DNA from: a virus
IMG/VR virus record: IMGVR_UViG_3300010370_000263
Span: 1 to 22,822 of that record
Reading direction: 5' to 3' (one strand)
DNA: 22,822 bases
The translations under genes were made by a program, and so were the position numbers. Below the pieces are notes generated by a model. It searched no databases. It saw only the letters and a list, made by a program, of their open reading frames with translations, and had not been told where the DNA came from. Below, in pieces: positions 7,876 through 16,579 of the stretch; within the stretch, counting starts at the first letter, position 1; each line of letters opens with the position of its first letter.

Positions 7876-8252
7876 ACGATCTAATCGGCCTCAAGCGAGC
7901 CTGGGGCGCCTATCCAGGCGATGGATCTGGAACGGTGGACTGCTGCCTACTGTTTGCCGAAGTTCGCCGTCGATTGGGCTATTACGATCACACCCCAGAT
8001 TTTGCTTGGTACTTTGAGCATTACACCGACGAAACTTTTCCGCGTCGGATAATGGTTAAATGGCTTTTGCAAAATGGAACGCGACTGGACGGCCCTGAGC
8101 CTCATGCTGTTGTTCTGCTGCCTGGCTCAATGGGTGGCGCCATGGGTACAGTATTGAGTGATGGCAACGTGTTGTTCATCACAGAAAAGCTAGGCGTTGT
8201 AATCGCCCCAATCCCCTCAGGCATCGGTCACTACTTTCGCTTGCACAAATGA
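7872..8252 (+). CDS. NlpC/P60-like tail protein (gpK position), probably inactive
   Basis: 126 residues, starting at GTG 7872. The N-terminal part GSGTVDCCLLFAEVRRRLG aligns by eye with the catalytic Cys motif of NlpC/P60 peptidases (DCxGLV type), giving Cys24 or Cys25 as the nucleophile position. The second motif, normally with His in a HxGI pattern, reads AMGTVLSDG, so Met91 sits where the His belongs. The third polar residue also looks absent (FITEK). In lambda gpK and gene transfer agent peptidases this domain degrades peptidoglycan or supports tip assembly. Here the Cys site is retained but the His is lost, so a structural role is more likely than catalysis. Its slot between the L-like and J-like genes supports the assignment. 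It overlaps both neighbours by 4 nt. Confidence 0.6.
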   Translation: MNDLIGLKRAWGAYPGDGSGTVDCCLLFAEVRRRLGYYDHTPDFAWYFEHYTDETFPRRIMVKWLLQNGTRLDGPEPHAVVLLPGSMGGAMGTVLSDGNVLFITEKLGVVIAPIPSGIGHYFRLHK

Positions 8253-11200
8253 TGCGTCGTCTGCTGCCCTATGAACATCAGCTCATCAAAGAGTTGGGCA
8301 TCAGCGAAGCTGAGTATTTGGAATTTGCGCAGGCGCAATTTGATCACACTCGCCTGCCTGCGGATAAGCTTGCGACTCCGCAGAACTGGGAAACAGTTGC
8401 CATCGTCATGACGATTATTGGCGTTCTGTTTCAGGTTGGCGCAGCTTTGCTGGCTCCAAAGCCAGAGCTACCTTCACAGCAGAATCAGCGTCGTCGCAGG
8501 GATCAGGCATTTGCGCCAAGATTTGGGTTTAATTCAGCGCAAGAGCTTGCAAAGTATGGTGATCCAGTCAATCTTGTTTATTGCAATGTAGATCAAAATA
8601 CAACTGGCGGGGTTCGTGTTGCAACATCGCTTGTCTGGTCTGCTGTTCAAAGTCTTGGCTCCAGCCAATTCATGCAAATGATGGCAGTTGTCGGCGCGAG
8701 CAACATTGCGCCGCAGGGAATTGCCTTTGAGCGCACGGCTTTTGGGCAAACACCAGTACGACAATTTAGCAACCATAGCTATTCGCTATATTTTCGCCAA
8801 AATGGCATTTTGCAATTCAGTGATCTTAAGCTAGGGGCAATTACAGATCCGACACGCATAGGAGAAAATAGCAATTCTTACGTTTATCGTGCCAGCTTGG
8901 CCGGTTCACAAAGGAGTGATGGCTTTAGTCAAGCTTTTTCGCCATCGTCTTTGACAAAGTTTGGAATAACTGCGCCGATTCCAATCAATGTAGATTACTG
9001 CGATAGGTCTTCGACTGGGCAAGAGAGGACTGCACCGTTTGGTATCGAAATTGCAGATCAATATAGAGGTGGATACTGGCCTACGAACAAACTGGACAAT
9101 TCTCGTGACGTTGTACCCTTGGGGCATCGCATGGTCATTCGTTTCAGCGTTTTACCGCCGAGAGACGGTCAGGGACAGGTTCGACAGGCCGCTGGTGAAC
9201 TTCGTCGAGCCCTTATAAATAATTTTGACCTTGCCAGTACCTACAAGTTGGGTAGCGCGCACTTTCGCGTTGTTGGTCCGCTCGACGATTTAGAGCTAGA
9301 GCAAGATGGAGCAGGCATAACAATTGAATGCGTGCAAGCGGGTATTTGTCCAGAAGAAGACTACGGAACTGTTAATTTTAATCAAAATAGACAAGAAGCC
9401 ATCAATGAGGTTGTACGTCTTAATGGTGAAATCGCAGAGCTAGACAGGCTACTTACTTTAAACGAACCTATATTCAAGCCTGGCTTTGCGGATGCCGCCA
9501 ATGCACAGCTAGAAGAATTGCGAGCACGAAAGCAGCAGCTTGCTGATCTAACCGATAGGCAATGGACTGACGATGAATTGGAAGGTATCTTGGATGGCAG
9601 CATTGCCGTCGACGGACCTGTTAGGCGGGCTGCTGAAATTCTCGATGATATAAGACAGCAGCGTAGAGATGTGCAGTACAAAGTTGACGATGGACTGGCT
9701 GAGCTGGCAGATCTAGCTCCAGGCAATGCTAGACAAAGAAAAAGAGAAGCCGTTAATGCCCTCAAGGCGCAATTAGTTGACTGGAATAACAAGGTTAAAA
9801 AAGCGCAGGCGCGTTTAGATCGACGAATGGAGCGCTATGGACTAGCAGATAAGCTATATGACTGGGATTACAACAGAAGCCAGCCGCGATCTGCTAAGCA
9901 AGAGCGTGCATACATTATTGACAGAGAAAAAGATATTCTGAATGGACTCTATCAGCGAGCTGCAGAATCTGGCAACTTAGACCAAGCCGCAATGGAAACA
10001 AGAAATGCTGACTGGCGAAATCAAAAAAATGAAAAAATTAGCGAGAGAGCTTACTACCAAAGCGTTATCGACAATCCCGAAAAACAAAACGATTTCTTTA
10101 ATACGAAGTGTTTAGTAAAAATTGAAGAAGCTAGCTACGAAACAATTACTTCGTGTCGTATTGTTGACTTTGCTATAAAGGCTCGCGTATTTAAGCGCAT
10201 TCAAGGGCGTCAAAAGCAATACGGCGAGGTCACAATAGATAACTACAAAGACAGTGACAACGGAAATAGAATGCGTTCTGCATTTTTTTGGCTTTTATAT
10301 CGACGTACCGGTGGCGAGTGGTCGCGTGTGCCGCGCATTTTTGTTGTGCGCAGAGGGCAAGATCTGGATAATTTTATTTCACTCAAATTTATTGCTGATG
10401 ATAACAGAGGGAATTGGCAGTTTAAATTTGAGCCGATTGCCGATACGGCCGCAGAAATGCGCCGTCATGGCTTTGCTGATTACGCCTATCTGGAAGGTGT
10501 TGGCGCCGATCAAGAGATTATTGGCTTGGCTGGAGGGAAATTTACCTTTAAAGGAAAGCTGCGCTCGCGCGATGGCTATCTTTCTCGCGTTAATCGCAAT
10601 CCATCCGAGGTAGATGAATGGGGATTGTTCTCCATGCGCTCTGACACGCAGCTATCTTTTAGCTTTGACAATGGACCGGAATTTGAAATCAAAGCGGTAA
10701 CAGAGCAAAGCATAGAACCATTTACAAATTATCCATTGCTTTACAATAATTTGACAATGCTTGGATTTAATATTTATAGTGGTCAAGGCGTACAAGACCT
10801 GCGCTCAATGTCTGTTTTTGTTGAAAGGGGAAAACTCGTCCGCGAACTTTATAGCGATGGAACGTATAGTAGCGTTGAAAACGTTGCAACTAGCTATGCG
10901 CCAGAAGTTTTTCTAGATACAATCTTAGATAAAACTAATGGTATTGGTAAGTATGCTCAAATCGCTGGAATTGATTTAGTTGCGCTTGCAAAAGCAAAAC
11001 TTTTCTGTCAGCGCAATGGCCTGTTCTTTGATGGCGTGATTGCCGAAATCACTTCTTGGCGTCAATTCTGGGCGGAGGTGGCACCCTACAGCCTTTTGGA
11101 GTTCGGTCGAATTGGCGGCAAGGAGACTCTTGTTCCGGCCGTCCCTTGCGACGATGCAGGAAATATGATTCGCACGATCCCAATCACGGCAATGTTTACA

Positions 11201-11896
11201 AGTGGAAATATTCTTGAGGACTCGTATAAAGAAGAGTTTGTTGATTATGGCAGCAGTGTTCAAGATCTTATTGCAACAATTATTTATCGCAGCACGGAAC
11301 AAGAAGGTGTTTTCCCCCGCAATGCAAGCGTTGACGTTTCGTTGCGAGATGTAAACGAAGCAAACGCAATTCGTCAAACATTTGACCTCTCTCAGTATGT
11401 AACGAATCGCGCTCAAGCGATTATGTATGGCAAACTACTTTGCCAACAGCGTCGTCATATCAAAAAGAATATTGAATTTCAGACCTTTCCCACGGATAGC
11501 GTGCTTAGCCCAGGTGCGTATATTTACGTTGACATCGGGCAAAGAGAATGGCAAAATATTTATAGTGGGCGAATTGAAAGCGGTGGAGCGTTAAATGTTC
11601 CGCTTACGCAAACTGTCCCAAATGGCAACTACAGTGTTCTTTTACACAAAAGCGGTCAGAGTGTAATTAGCACCAGCGCTTCAATTTCAAGTAATACTGC
11701 AAGCTCTCTTGCCGGGTACGAAGGCTGGTTGTTTGTCTTGGGAACCGCTGTCAAAGCAAAGCGCGTGTTTCGCATCGTTGAAGTTCAAATGGAGGAAGAG
11801 GGCGAAGTTAGCGTCCGGGCCACTGAGCATCCATGCGATGAAAGTGGACAAAGCTTGATTGCTGATTTCAGCGACGGACTTTTCTCGATCCGCTAA
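8249..11896 (+). CDS. Tail tip / host-specificity protein J-like, with gpI-type N-terminus
   Basis: 1,215 residues. Residues 50-70 form a hydrophobic helix (AIVMTIIGVLFQVGAALLAP) followed by a Gln/Arg-rich linker and a segment with YGDPVNLVYCNV and GGVRVATSLVWS. This order resembles the C-terminal part of lambda gpI-type proteins, so I infer an I-J fusion. Residues about 376-613 are a long charged coiled coil (Glu, Arg, Gln, Asp) that looks inserted. Then come J-type beta domains (from CLVKIEEASYETITSCRIVD). Near 1,030-1,098 is the RQTFDLSQYVTNRAQA / LLCQQRRHIKKNIEFQTFP region, which matches the conserved J central domain. The C-terminus is beta-rich, with no long variable receptor-binding tail, so host binding may rest on the separate fibres. 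ATG 8249 overlaps the upstream TGA; ATG 8252 is an alternative start. Confidence 0.85.
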   Translation: MMRRLLPYEHQLIKELGISEAEYLEFAQAQFDHTRLPADKLATPQNWETVAIVMTIIGVLFQVGAALLAPKPELPSQQNQRRRRDQAFAPRFGFNSAQELAKYGDPVNLVYCNVDQNTTGGVRVATSLVWSAVQSLGSSQFMQMMAVVGASNIAPQGIAFERTAFGQTPVRQFSNHSYSLYFRQNGILQFSDLKLGAITDPTRIGENSNSYVYRASLAGSQRSDGFSQAFSPSSLTKFGITAPIPINVDYCDRSSTGQERTAPFGIEIADQYRGGYWPTNKLDNSRDVVPLGHRMVIRFSVLPPRDGQGQVRQAAGELRRALINNFDLASTYKLGSAHFRVVGPLDDLELEQDGAGITIECVQAGICPEEDYGTVNFNQNRQEAINEVVRLNGEIAELDRLLTLNEPIFKPGFADAANAQLEELRARKQQLADLTDRQWTDDELEGILDGSIAVDGPVRRAAEILDDIRQQRRDVQYKVDDGLAELADLAPGNARQRKREAVNALKAQLVDWNNKVKKAQARLDRRMERYGLADKLYDWDYNRSQPRSAKQERAYIIDREKDILNGLYQRAAESGNLDQAAMETRNADWRNQKNEKISERAYYQSVIDNPEKQNDFFNTKCLVKIEEASYETITSCRIVDFAIKARVFKRIQGRQKQYGEVTIDNYKDSDNGNRMRSAFFWLLYRRTGGEWSRVPRIFVVRRGQDLDNFISLKFIADDNRGNWQFKFEPIADTAAEMRRHGFADYAYLEGVGADQEIIGLAGGKFTFKGKLRSRDGYLSRVNRNPSEVDEWGLFSMRSDTQLSFSFDNGPEFEIKAVTEQSIEPFTNYPLLYNNLTMLGFNIYSGQGVQDLRSMSVFVERGKLVRELYSDGTYSSVENVATSYAPEVFLDTILDKTNGIGKYAQIAGIDLVALAKAKLFCQRNGLFFDGVIAEITSWRQFWAEVAPYSLLEFGRIGGKETLVPAVPCDDAGNMIRTIPITAMFTSGNILEDSYKEEFVDYGSSVQDLIATIIYRSTEQEGVFPRNASVDVSLRDVNEANAIRQTFDLSQYVTNRAQAIMYGKLLCQQRRHIKKNIEFQTFPTDSVLSPGAYIYVDIGQREWQNIYSGRIESGGALNVPLTQTVPNGNYSVLLHKSGQSVISTSASISSNTASSLAGYEGWLFVLGTAVKAKRVFRIVEVQMEEEGEVSVRATEHPCDESGQSLIADFSDGLFSIR

Positions 11897-11919
11897 TCTG
11901 AGCAGAGACTCTTCTGGTC

Positions 11920-12351
11920 ATGGCTTTTTTCACTGGTCGTACTGGCTCTTTGGTATTTGGGGGCAAGCCCGTTGCAAAGATTCGAGACTGGTCCCTTGAG
12001 ACGACAGTAGAACTTCTTTCTACTAATAGCATTAACAGTACCGTAAATACTTTTACTCCTGGTATCAAGGGTGCAACCGGTAGCGCCACTCTGATGTACT
12101 ATCGCCTTGAGGGAGGTGAAAGCGTAAGTCTTACTGAATTTACGGCGCTGCTGTCTAAAATCATGAAAACTGGCGCTGCATCCGAAAGCGATCGTGTGTT
12201 TCTTGAGTTAAATGTTGGCGGAAATGCTGCTGACGACATTAGCTTTTATGCTTACATTACTAGCGCTCAAGTTTCAGCAACAACCGGCGAACTTAGCGTT
12301 GTGCCAATTCAGTTCACAATGGACGGCGATTTTGTTGAGGTAATTGCATAA
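11920..12351 (+). CDS. Tail tube-like protein (possible major tail protein)
   Basis: 143 residues, beta-rich, no Cys. It opens with TGRTGSLVFGGKPVAKIRDW, a Gly-rich strand followed by the KIRDWSL element found in many tail tube proteins, and continues with FTPGIKGATGSATLMYYRL, the loop-and-strand motif that follows it in such proteins. The size fits a minimal tube subunit. The ATG lies 23 nt after the J-like gene, without a Shine-Dalgarno sequence, and the stop overlaps the next ATG (taATGA). If it is the major tube subunit, its place after the tip gene is unusual, because tube genes normally precede the chaperones. It could instead be a tip ring or tail-completion protein with the same fold. 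Confidence 0.6.
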   Translation: MAFFTGRTGSLVFGGKPVAKIRDWSLETTVELLSTNSINSTVNTFTPGIKGATGSATLMYYRLEGGESVSLTEFTALLSKIMKTGAASESDRVFLELNVGGNAADDISFYAYITSAQVSATTGELSVVPIQFTMDGDFVEVIA

Positions 12352-13226
12352 TGACAGTTTTTCTTGGCGGCAATGGCGCTGTTCGATTGCGGCGTGGATT
12401 GCGTTCGCCGCTAATTTCTATTACCGATGAAATAAGTCCAAATGATATTAATACAAGCCTTAATAGGCTTAGTTTTGATTCGTCGGCAGATAATTTACTT
12501 ACTGGCGATAGAATAGAAATTACTACAACAGACGCACGAGGACTCATCTGTTTTTCACCATCCTCTTGGTCTTCCGGTGCAGTTGAGAGCAGTATTTCTG
12601 CGTATGTCAATGTCAATGCGGTTGGCGGCTTAAGATTTTTCTCTTCATTTGAGCCAGCAGTAAACAATGATCGCTCTCAGGAATACACTCTTGCTAGCTT
12701 TTCCGACCCAGCGCTTGCTATTGCGTTTTCCGTAAGAGACGCCAAAGACAATTCAGTTGGGGACATTACTAGCTACACTCTGAATACAGAAAGAGAGGCA
12801 ATTGATGTAACAGCGCTTAGCGACAAATTTAAACGTCAATATTCTGCTGGAATCATTAGTGGAAGTGGTACCATTGATTGTGTTTTTAATTATACAAACG
12901 TAGGTGATAGAGAAAATTCATTGCTACTGATTCAGCTTATTCAACGAGTTGACATTGGTAGCGAGGTAGAGCTTTTTCTTTATTTAACAGACAAAGATCT
13001 TGACATTAATTTAACAACTGTTTTTTATCGCATGGAGGCGATGATTACGCGCTCTGGCGTAACAGTCGGAACAGATGATGTCATTCGATGCACGGTTGAT
13101 TTTGTTACAGTTGGCGAGATTCAGCTTTTGGTTGGCGCGCCCGCTTCTTATATTCTTACGGAAGACGATGATCGCGTTATTATAGAACAATCTCTTGATT
13201 ATCTCCTTCAGGAGACTGACGATTAA
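12351..13226 (+). CDS. Two-domain tail protein with tube-like C-terminal half
   Basis: 291 residues. The N-terminal half (FLGGNGAVRLRR to about residue 120) is beta-rich and not recognised. The C-terminal half begins near SVGDITSYTLNTEREAIDVT and includes SDKFKRQYSAGIISGSGTID, a pattern typical of tail tube proteins in which a strand is followed by the D(V/T)T, F and GxxSGSG elements. It therefore looks like a larger relative of the preceding protein, possibly with an added decoration or adaptor domain. The ATG overlaps the preceding stop. The gene ends at 13226 and is followed by 119 bases without a gene. Both proteins may form tube or tip rings. Their division of labour cannot be told from sequence. 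Confidence 0.5.
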   Translation: MTVFLGGNGAVRLRRGLRSPLISITDEISPNDINTSLNRLSFDSSADNLLTGDRIEITTTDARGLICFSPSSWSSGAVESSISAYVNVNAVGGLRFFSSFEPAVNNDRSQEYTLASFSDPALAIAFSVRDAKDNSVGDITSYTLNTEREAIDVTALSDKFKRQYSAGIISGSGTIDCVFNYTNVGDRENSLLLIQLIQRVDIGSEVELFLYLTDKDLDINLTTVFYRMEAMITRSGVTVGTDDVIRCTVDFVTVGEIQLLVGAPASYILTEDDDRVIIEQSLDYLLQETDD

Positions 13227-13345
13227 ATTAACGTAGTAATAAATGTTCTCACGATAAAATATCTAGAAGTTTTCATAGCGACCTGCAAAGTTTTTTCTCG
13301 ATACACTTGACCTAGACATCCCGCCGACCCTCTGCGCCTGAAGCC
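13227..13345. other. Intergenic gap before the first fibre gene
   Basis: 119 bases, AT-rich in the first two thirds and GC-richer near the fibre start. It is the longest non-coding gap on the late strand. I see no stable hairpin and no good sigma-70 promoter: TTGACC at 13307 lacks a -10 partner, and TAAAAT at 13255 lacks a correctly spaced -35. It may still hold a phage-type late promoter whose consensus I do not know. Confidence 0.4.
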
Positions 13346-16300
13346 ATGGCAGATCAGCGTATTACTCAGCTAACAGCACTGCCCAAAGCTGGGGTTTCGG
13401 CGACAGATGTGCTACCCATTGCGGATATTTCTGCAACAGAAACTAAAAAAGTTACAGCAAAAGATCTTGTTGCCGCCGGCATTGATCTTGTAGATGCTGG
13501 TGAAATTGACCTATCAAAGCTCGATCAAAATAGTGTCACAAAGATTGGGACAGTTGCGATTGAGTCGCGTGCAATCGTAGCTGACAAACTGGCACACAAC
13601 AGCAGTGTCATTCTTTCTGTTATCACGCCCGCCTCTAACAATTTTGAGGGCAGAGGATACTTCAATACGTCGACTGGCAATATTCAGTTTTTCAATGGAA
13701 CCGCTTATCAGCAGGTCGTCATGCCCACGGCGGGCATCGGAGATCTGCAGATAACGACCGGCAAGCTTGCAGATGGTGCCGTTACTACCGCAAAAGTAAC
13801 GGCGCTTGGCACGGCGGCTTATGCAGATAGCAGCGTCACCACTTTAAAGATTGCAGACGGTGCAATCACTGCTGTTAAGATTGCTGCGGATAGCATTACA
13901 GCGTCGCAGATTGCGCCCAGTGCAATTGGCGCATCAGAGCTGGCAGACAATGCTGTTGATACTGCATCTATTCAGGCGCTTGCTGTCACTGAAGCCAAGC
14001 TAGCAGATGGGGTCGTTACTACAAATAAGCTAGGCGATTTGGCTGTAACAAATGCCAAGATCGCTGCGTCCACGATTACGTATGGCAAACTCAATCTTGC
14101 CGATGGTTCGGTCCCTGGCGCAAAGATTACGTCAGATTCTATTACCAACGCGCAAATTGGCATCGGAGCAGTTCAGACCAGCAAACTGGGGGACTCTGCG
14201 GTTACAACAGTAAAGATTGCTGATGGCGCTGTTACTGCGGTCAAGATTGCGTCTGATTCGATTACTGCATCGCAAATTGCCGCAAACGCCGTTGGGTCTT
14301 CTGAACTGGCGGATGATGCAGTTGACACCGGAAGCATTGTAAATCTTGCTGTTACAGAAGGAAAGATTGCCGCAGGGGCGGTTACAAATGCAAAGCTTGG
14401 AGATCTTTCTGTTACTGATGGGAAGATCGCCAATGCAACAATCACATATGCAAAGTTAAATCTTTCTGATAACTCTGTACCTGGCGCAAAAATCGCAAAT
14501 GGGTCGATCACTTCGACTCAACTCGCATCTTCTGCTGTTGAAACAGCAGAAATCGCCAATGGCGCTGTTACTACAGCAAAGATTGCAGATGATGCTGTCA
14601 CTGCCGCAAAGCTTGGGCCTGAAGCTGTTGATTCAAGTGCTCTTGGCGCTGGTGCAGTTACAAATGCAAAAATTGGTTCTGCTGCTGTCACTTACGACAA
14701 AATTCAGAATGTCAGCGCTACTGATCGACTGTTGGGACGCTCCTCTGCTGGAGCTGGGTCGATTGAGGAGATCCCGCTGACCCCTGCAGGCCGCGCCCTG
14801 CTTGATGACGCCGACGCTACTGCTCAACGCGCCACGCTGGGCCTGGGCTCCCTTGCCACGCAGTCAGGCACCTTCTCTGGTACGCATAGCGGCACCACGT
14901 CTGGGACGAACACGGGTGATCAGACAATCACGCTCACAGGCGACGTAACGGGCTCGGGAACGGGCTCATTCGCTGCCAGTATCAGCACTGCTGCTGTCAC
15001 AGAAACAAAGATTGCCAGCAACGCTGTTACAACAACAAAGATTGCCGATGACAATGTTACTTCTGCAAAGCTTGCGGATAACTCTGCTGCAATCGTTGCC
15101 GCATCGGTTCCCGCTGGCTCAGGTGCATTTGTTGGTCAGCAGTGGATCAATACTGCTACTGCGATTGAATATACATGGGACGGAACTCAGTGGTTGAGAC
15201 AGGCTTCTCTCGGTACGATTTCATTTACGGATTCGACGCCGCTTACATTTGCTGTTAGCTACCCAGATGCGTACAGCGCAACAGTTACGGCAACTCTTGA
15301 CATTCAATCCGCCAATCGCATTTTTGCTGGTCCAACAACAGGATCTGACGCTGCGCCCACCTTCCGCGCAATTGTCCCCGCAGATCTACCAGATGCAACC
15401 AGTGTCGCCAAGGGAATCATTTTACCAGGTAGTGGATTAAGTATCAGCAGCGGCACGCTTAATCATAGCAACAGTACGACCGCTGGAACATATACAAAAG
15501 TTACCGTTGACGCGCAGGGTCATGTTTCGGCGGGTACGACTTTAATCGCTAGCGACGTTCCTGCGCTTGATACCAGCAAAATTACGACTGGAACGTTTGC
15601 AACAGCAATGCTTGCAAATGATAGTGTAACTGCGGCCAAGCTCGCTGATTACTCAACCGCGCAAATTGGGTCATCTCTTCCAACTCCCGATTTCATTGGC
15701 CAGTTACATCTGAACCCGCTAGAGCGAACCGTCTACATGTGGGACGGCAACGTTTGGCAGCCTGTTGGTATTACCGCTGGTACCGTTATTTTTGCTGGTA
15801 CGTATGACGCAAATACCAATCAAATTGCTTCTGTGACGAATGAGGGAAGCTCGCTTGGGTTGAGCGTTGGCAATCCACTACCAGCCGCAAGCACAAACAA
15901 CCAAAACTACTTTGTGATTGTTAGCAACGCTGGAACTGGTACAAGTCCAGCCCCGACCGTTGGACTGCTTCCGCCGGACCTTGTGCTTTCAACTGGAACA
16001 GCTTGGGTGCGAATTGAGTCGTCTGACGCTTACATTGCACAGGTTGCGACTCAGGTTTCCTTCACGCCCGCCGGTCAAATTTCCAGCACCAACGTGCAGG
16101 CGGCAATTGAAGAAGTAAGTAGTGAATGCCGCAATGCGACAAATATCACTAGCGGAACTCTTGCTGCAACCGTTGGTGGGACCGGAATTACCACATACGT
16201 AAAAGGTGATTTAATTGCTGGCTCGGGGACGAATACTCTTGCAAAGCTGGCGGTTGGCACAAATGGTTACGTACTAAAAGCAAACAGCAGCACGGCTACC

Positions 16301-16525
16301 GGATTGCAATGGGCCGCCTACGACGCGCTTGTGACTGGTGGTGGCACGATGACGGGAAATCTCGGAATCGGGAGCGCTGCAACAATTGTTTTCGAGGGGG
16401 CGACAGATGATACATATGAAACTGTTCTTACGGTTATTGATCCGACCGCTGACAATACAATTTCTCTTCCGAACAGTAGCGGGACAATTGCGCTGACAAG
16501 TGATCTTGATGACGGAACTTTTTGA
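13346..16525 (+). CDS. Tail fibre protein 1, with AVTxxKI-type repeats
   Basis: 1,059 residues. The N-terminus (QRITQLTALPKAG, DVLPIADISATETKKVT) matches an attachment-type N-terminus common in cyanophage fibres. Residues about 130-460 consist of short degenerate repeats such as GAVTTAKIAD and DSITASQIA, with a 122-residue block present twice. Then comes a GC-rich module (RLLGRSSAGAGSIEEIPLTP, LLDDADATAQRATLGLG, SGTNTGDQTITLTGDVTGSG) widely shared among phage fibres. Later parts include two short tryptophan modules (QWINTATAIEYTWDGTQWLR and MWDGNVWQPVG) and another fibre-type stretch. It ends with TISLPNSSGTIALTSDLDDG and a stop, with no globular tip or chaperone domain. This suggests that it forms the proximal shaft and joins another subunit. 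Such repeats form trimeric beta-structured shafts. Confidence 0.88.
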   Translation: MADQRITQLTALPKAGVSATDVLPIADISATETKKVTAKDLVAAGIDLVDAGEIDLSKLDQNSVTKIGTVAIESRAIVADKLAHNSSVILSVITPASNNFEGRGYFNTSTGNIQFFNGTAYQQVVMPTAGIGDLQITTGKLADGAVTTAKVTALGTAAYADSSVTTLKIADGAITAVKIAADSITASQIAPSAIGASELADNAVDTASIQALAVTEAKLADGVVTTNKLGDLAVTNAKIAASTITYGKLNLADGSVPGAKITSDSITNAQIGIGAVQTSKLGDSAVTTVKIADGAVTAVKIASDSITASQIAANAVGSSELADDAVDTGSIVNLAVTEGKIAAGAVTNAKLGDLSVTDGKIANATITYAKLNLSDNSVPGAKIANGSITSTQLASSAVETAEIANGAVTTAKIADDAVTAAKLGPEAVDSSALGAGAVTNAKIGSAAVTYDKIQNVSATDRLLGRSSAGAGSIEEIPLTPAGRALLDDADATAQRATLGLGSLATQSGTFSGTHSGTTSGTNTGDQTITLTGDVTGSGTGSFAASISTAAVTETKIASNAVTTTKIADDNVTSAKLADNSAAIVAASVPAGSGAFVGQQWINTATAIEYTWDGTQWLRQASLGTISFTDSTPLTFAVSYPDAYSATVTATLDIQSANRIFAGPTTGSDAAPTFRAIVPADLPDATSVAKGIILPGSGLSISSGTLNHSNSTTAGTYTKVTVDAQGHVSAGTTLIASDVPALDTSKITTGTFATAMLANDSVTAAKLADYSTAQIGSSLPTPDFIGQLHLNPLERTVYMWDGNVWQPVGITAGTVIFAGTYDANTNQIASVTNEGSSLGLSVGNPLPAASTNNQNYFVIVSNAGTGTSPAPTVGLLPPDLVLSTGTAWVRIESSDAYIAQVATQVSFTPAGQISSTNVQAAIEEVSSECRNATNITSGTLAATVGGTGITTYVKGDLIAGSGTNTLAKLAVGTNGYVLKANSSTATGLQWAAYDALVTGGGTMTGNLGIGSAATIVFEGATDDTYETVLTVIDPTADNTISLPNSSGTIALTSDLDDGTF
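13826..14557 (+). repeat. Duplicated 366-nt (122-residue) block in fibre 1
   Basis: Copy A is 13826-14191 and copy B 14192-14557. Both contain, in the same order, the elements VTTxKIADGA, DSITASQIA, AVDTxSI, LAVTExK, TITYxKLNL and SVPGAKI. In the 19 codons of GAITAVKIAADSITASQIA (13859-13915) against copy B, I count 7 identical codons, 10 synonymous changes and 2 replacements. Shorter AVTxxKI repeats continue on both sides. Confidence 0.88.
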
Positions 16526-16579
16526 ACTTTCTTGATCATTAATATGCGGGGGTAACTTCCGGCCTTCTGGCGTTAAGGA

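Noticed and set aside
13228-13335. Promoter-like elements TTGACC (13307) and TAAAAT (13255) before fibre 1
   Set aside because: Neither has a partner element at the right spacing; TTGACC is followed by GC-rich sequence at the -10 position.
13826-14720. Possible CRISPR-like or non-coding direct repeats
   Set aside because: The periodicity is in protein space, with spacing set by codons and third positions varying, so it is a fibre coding repeat.
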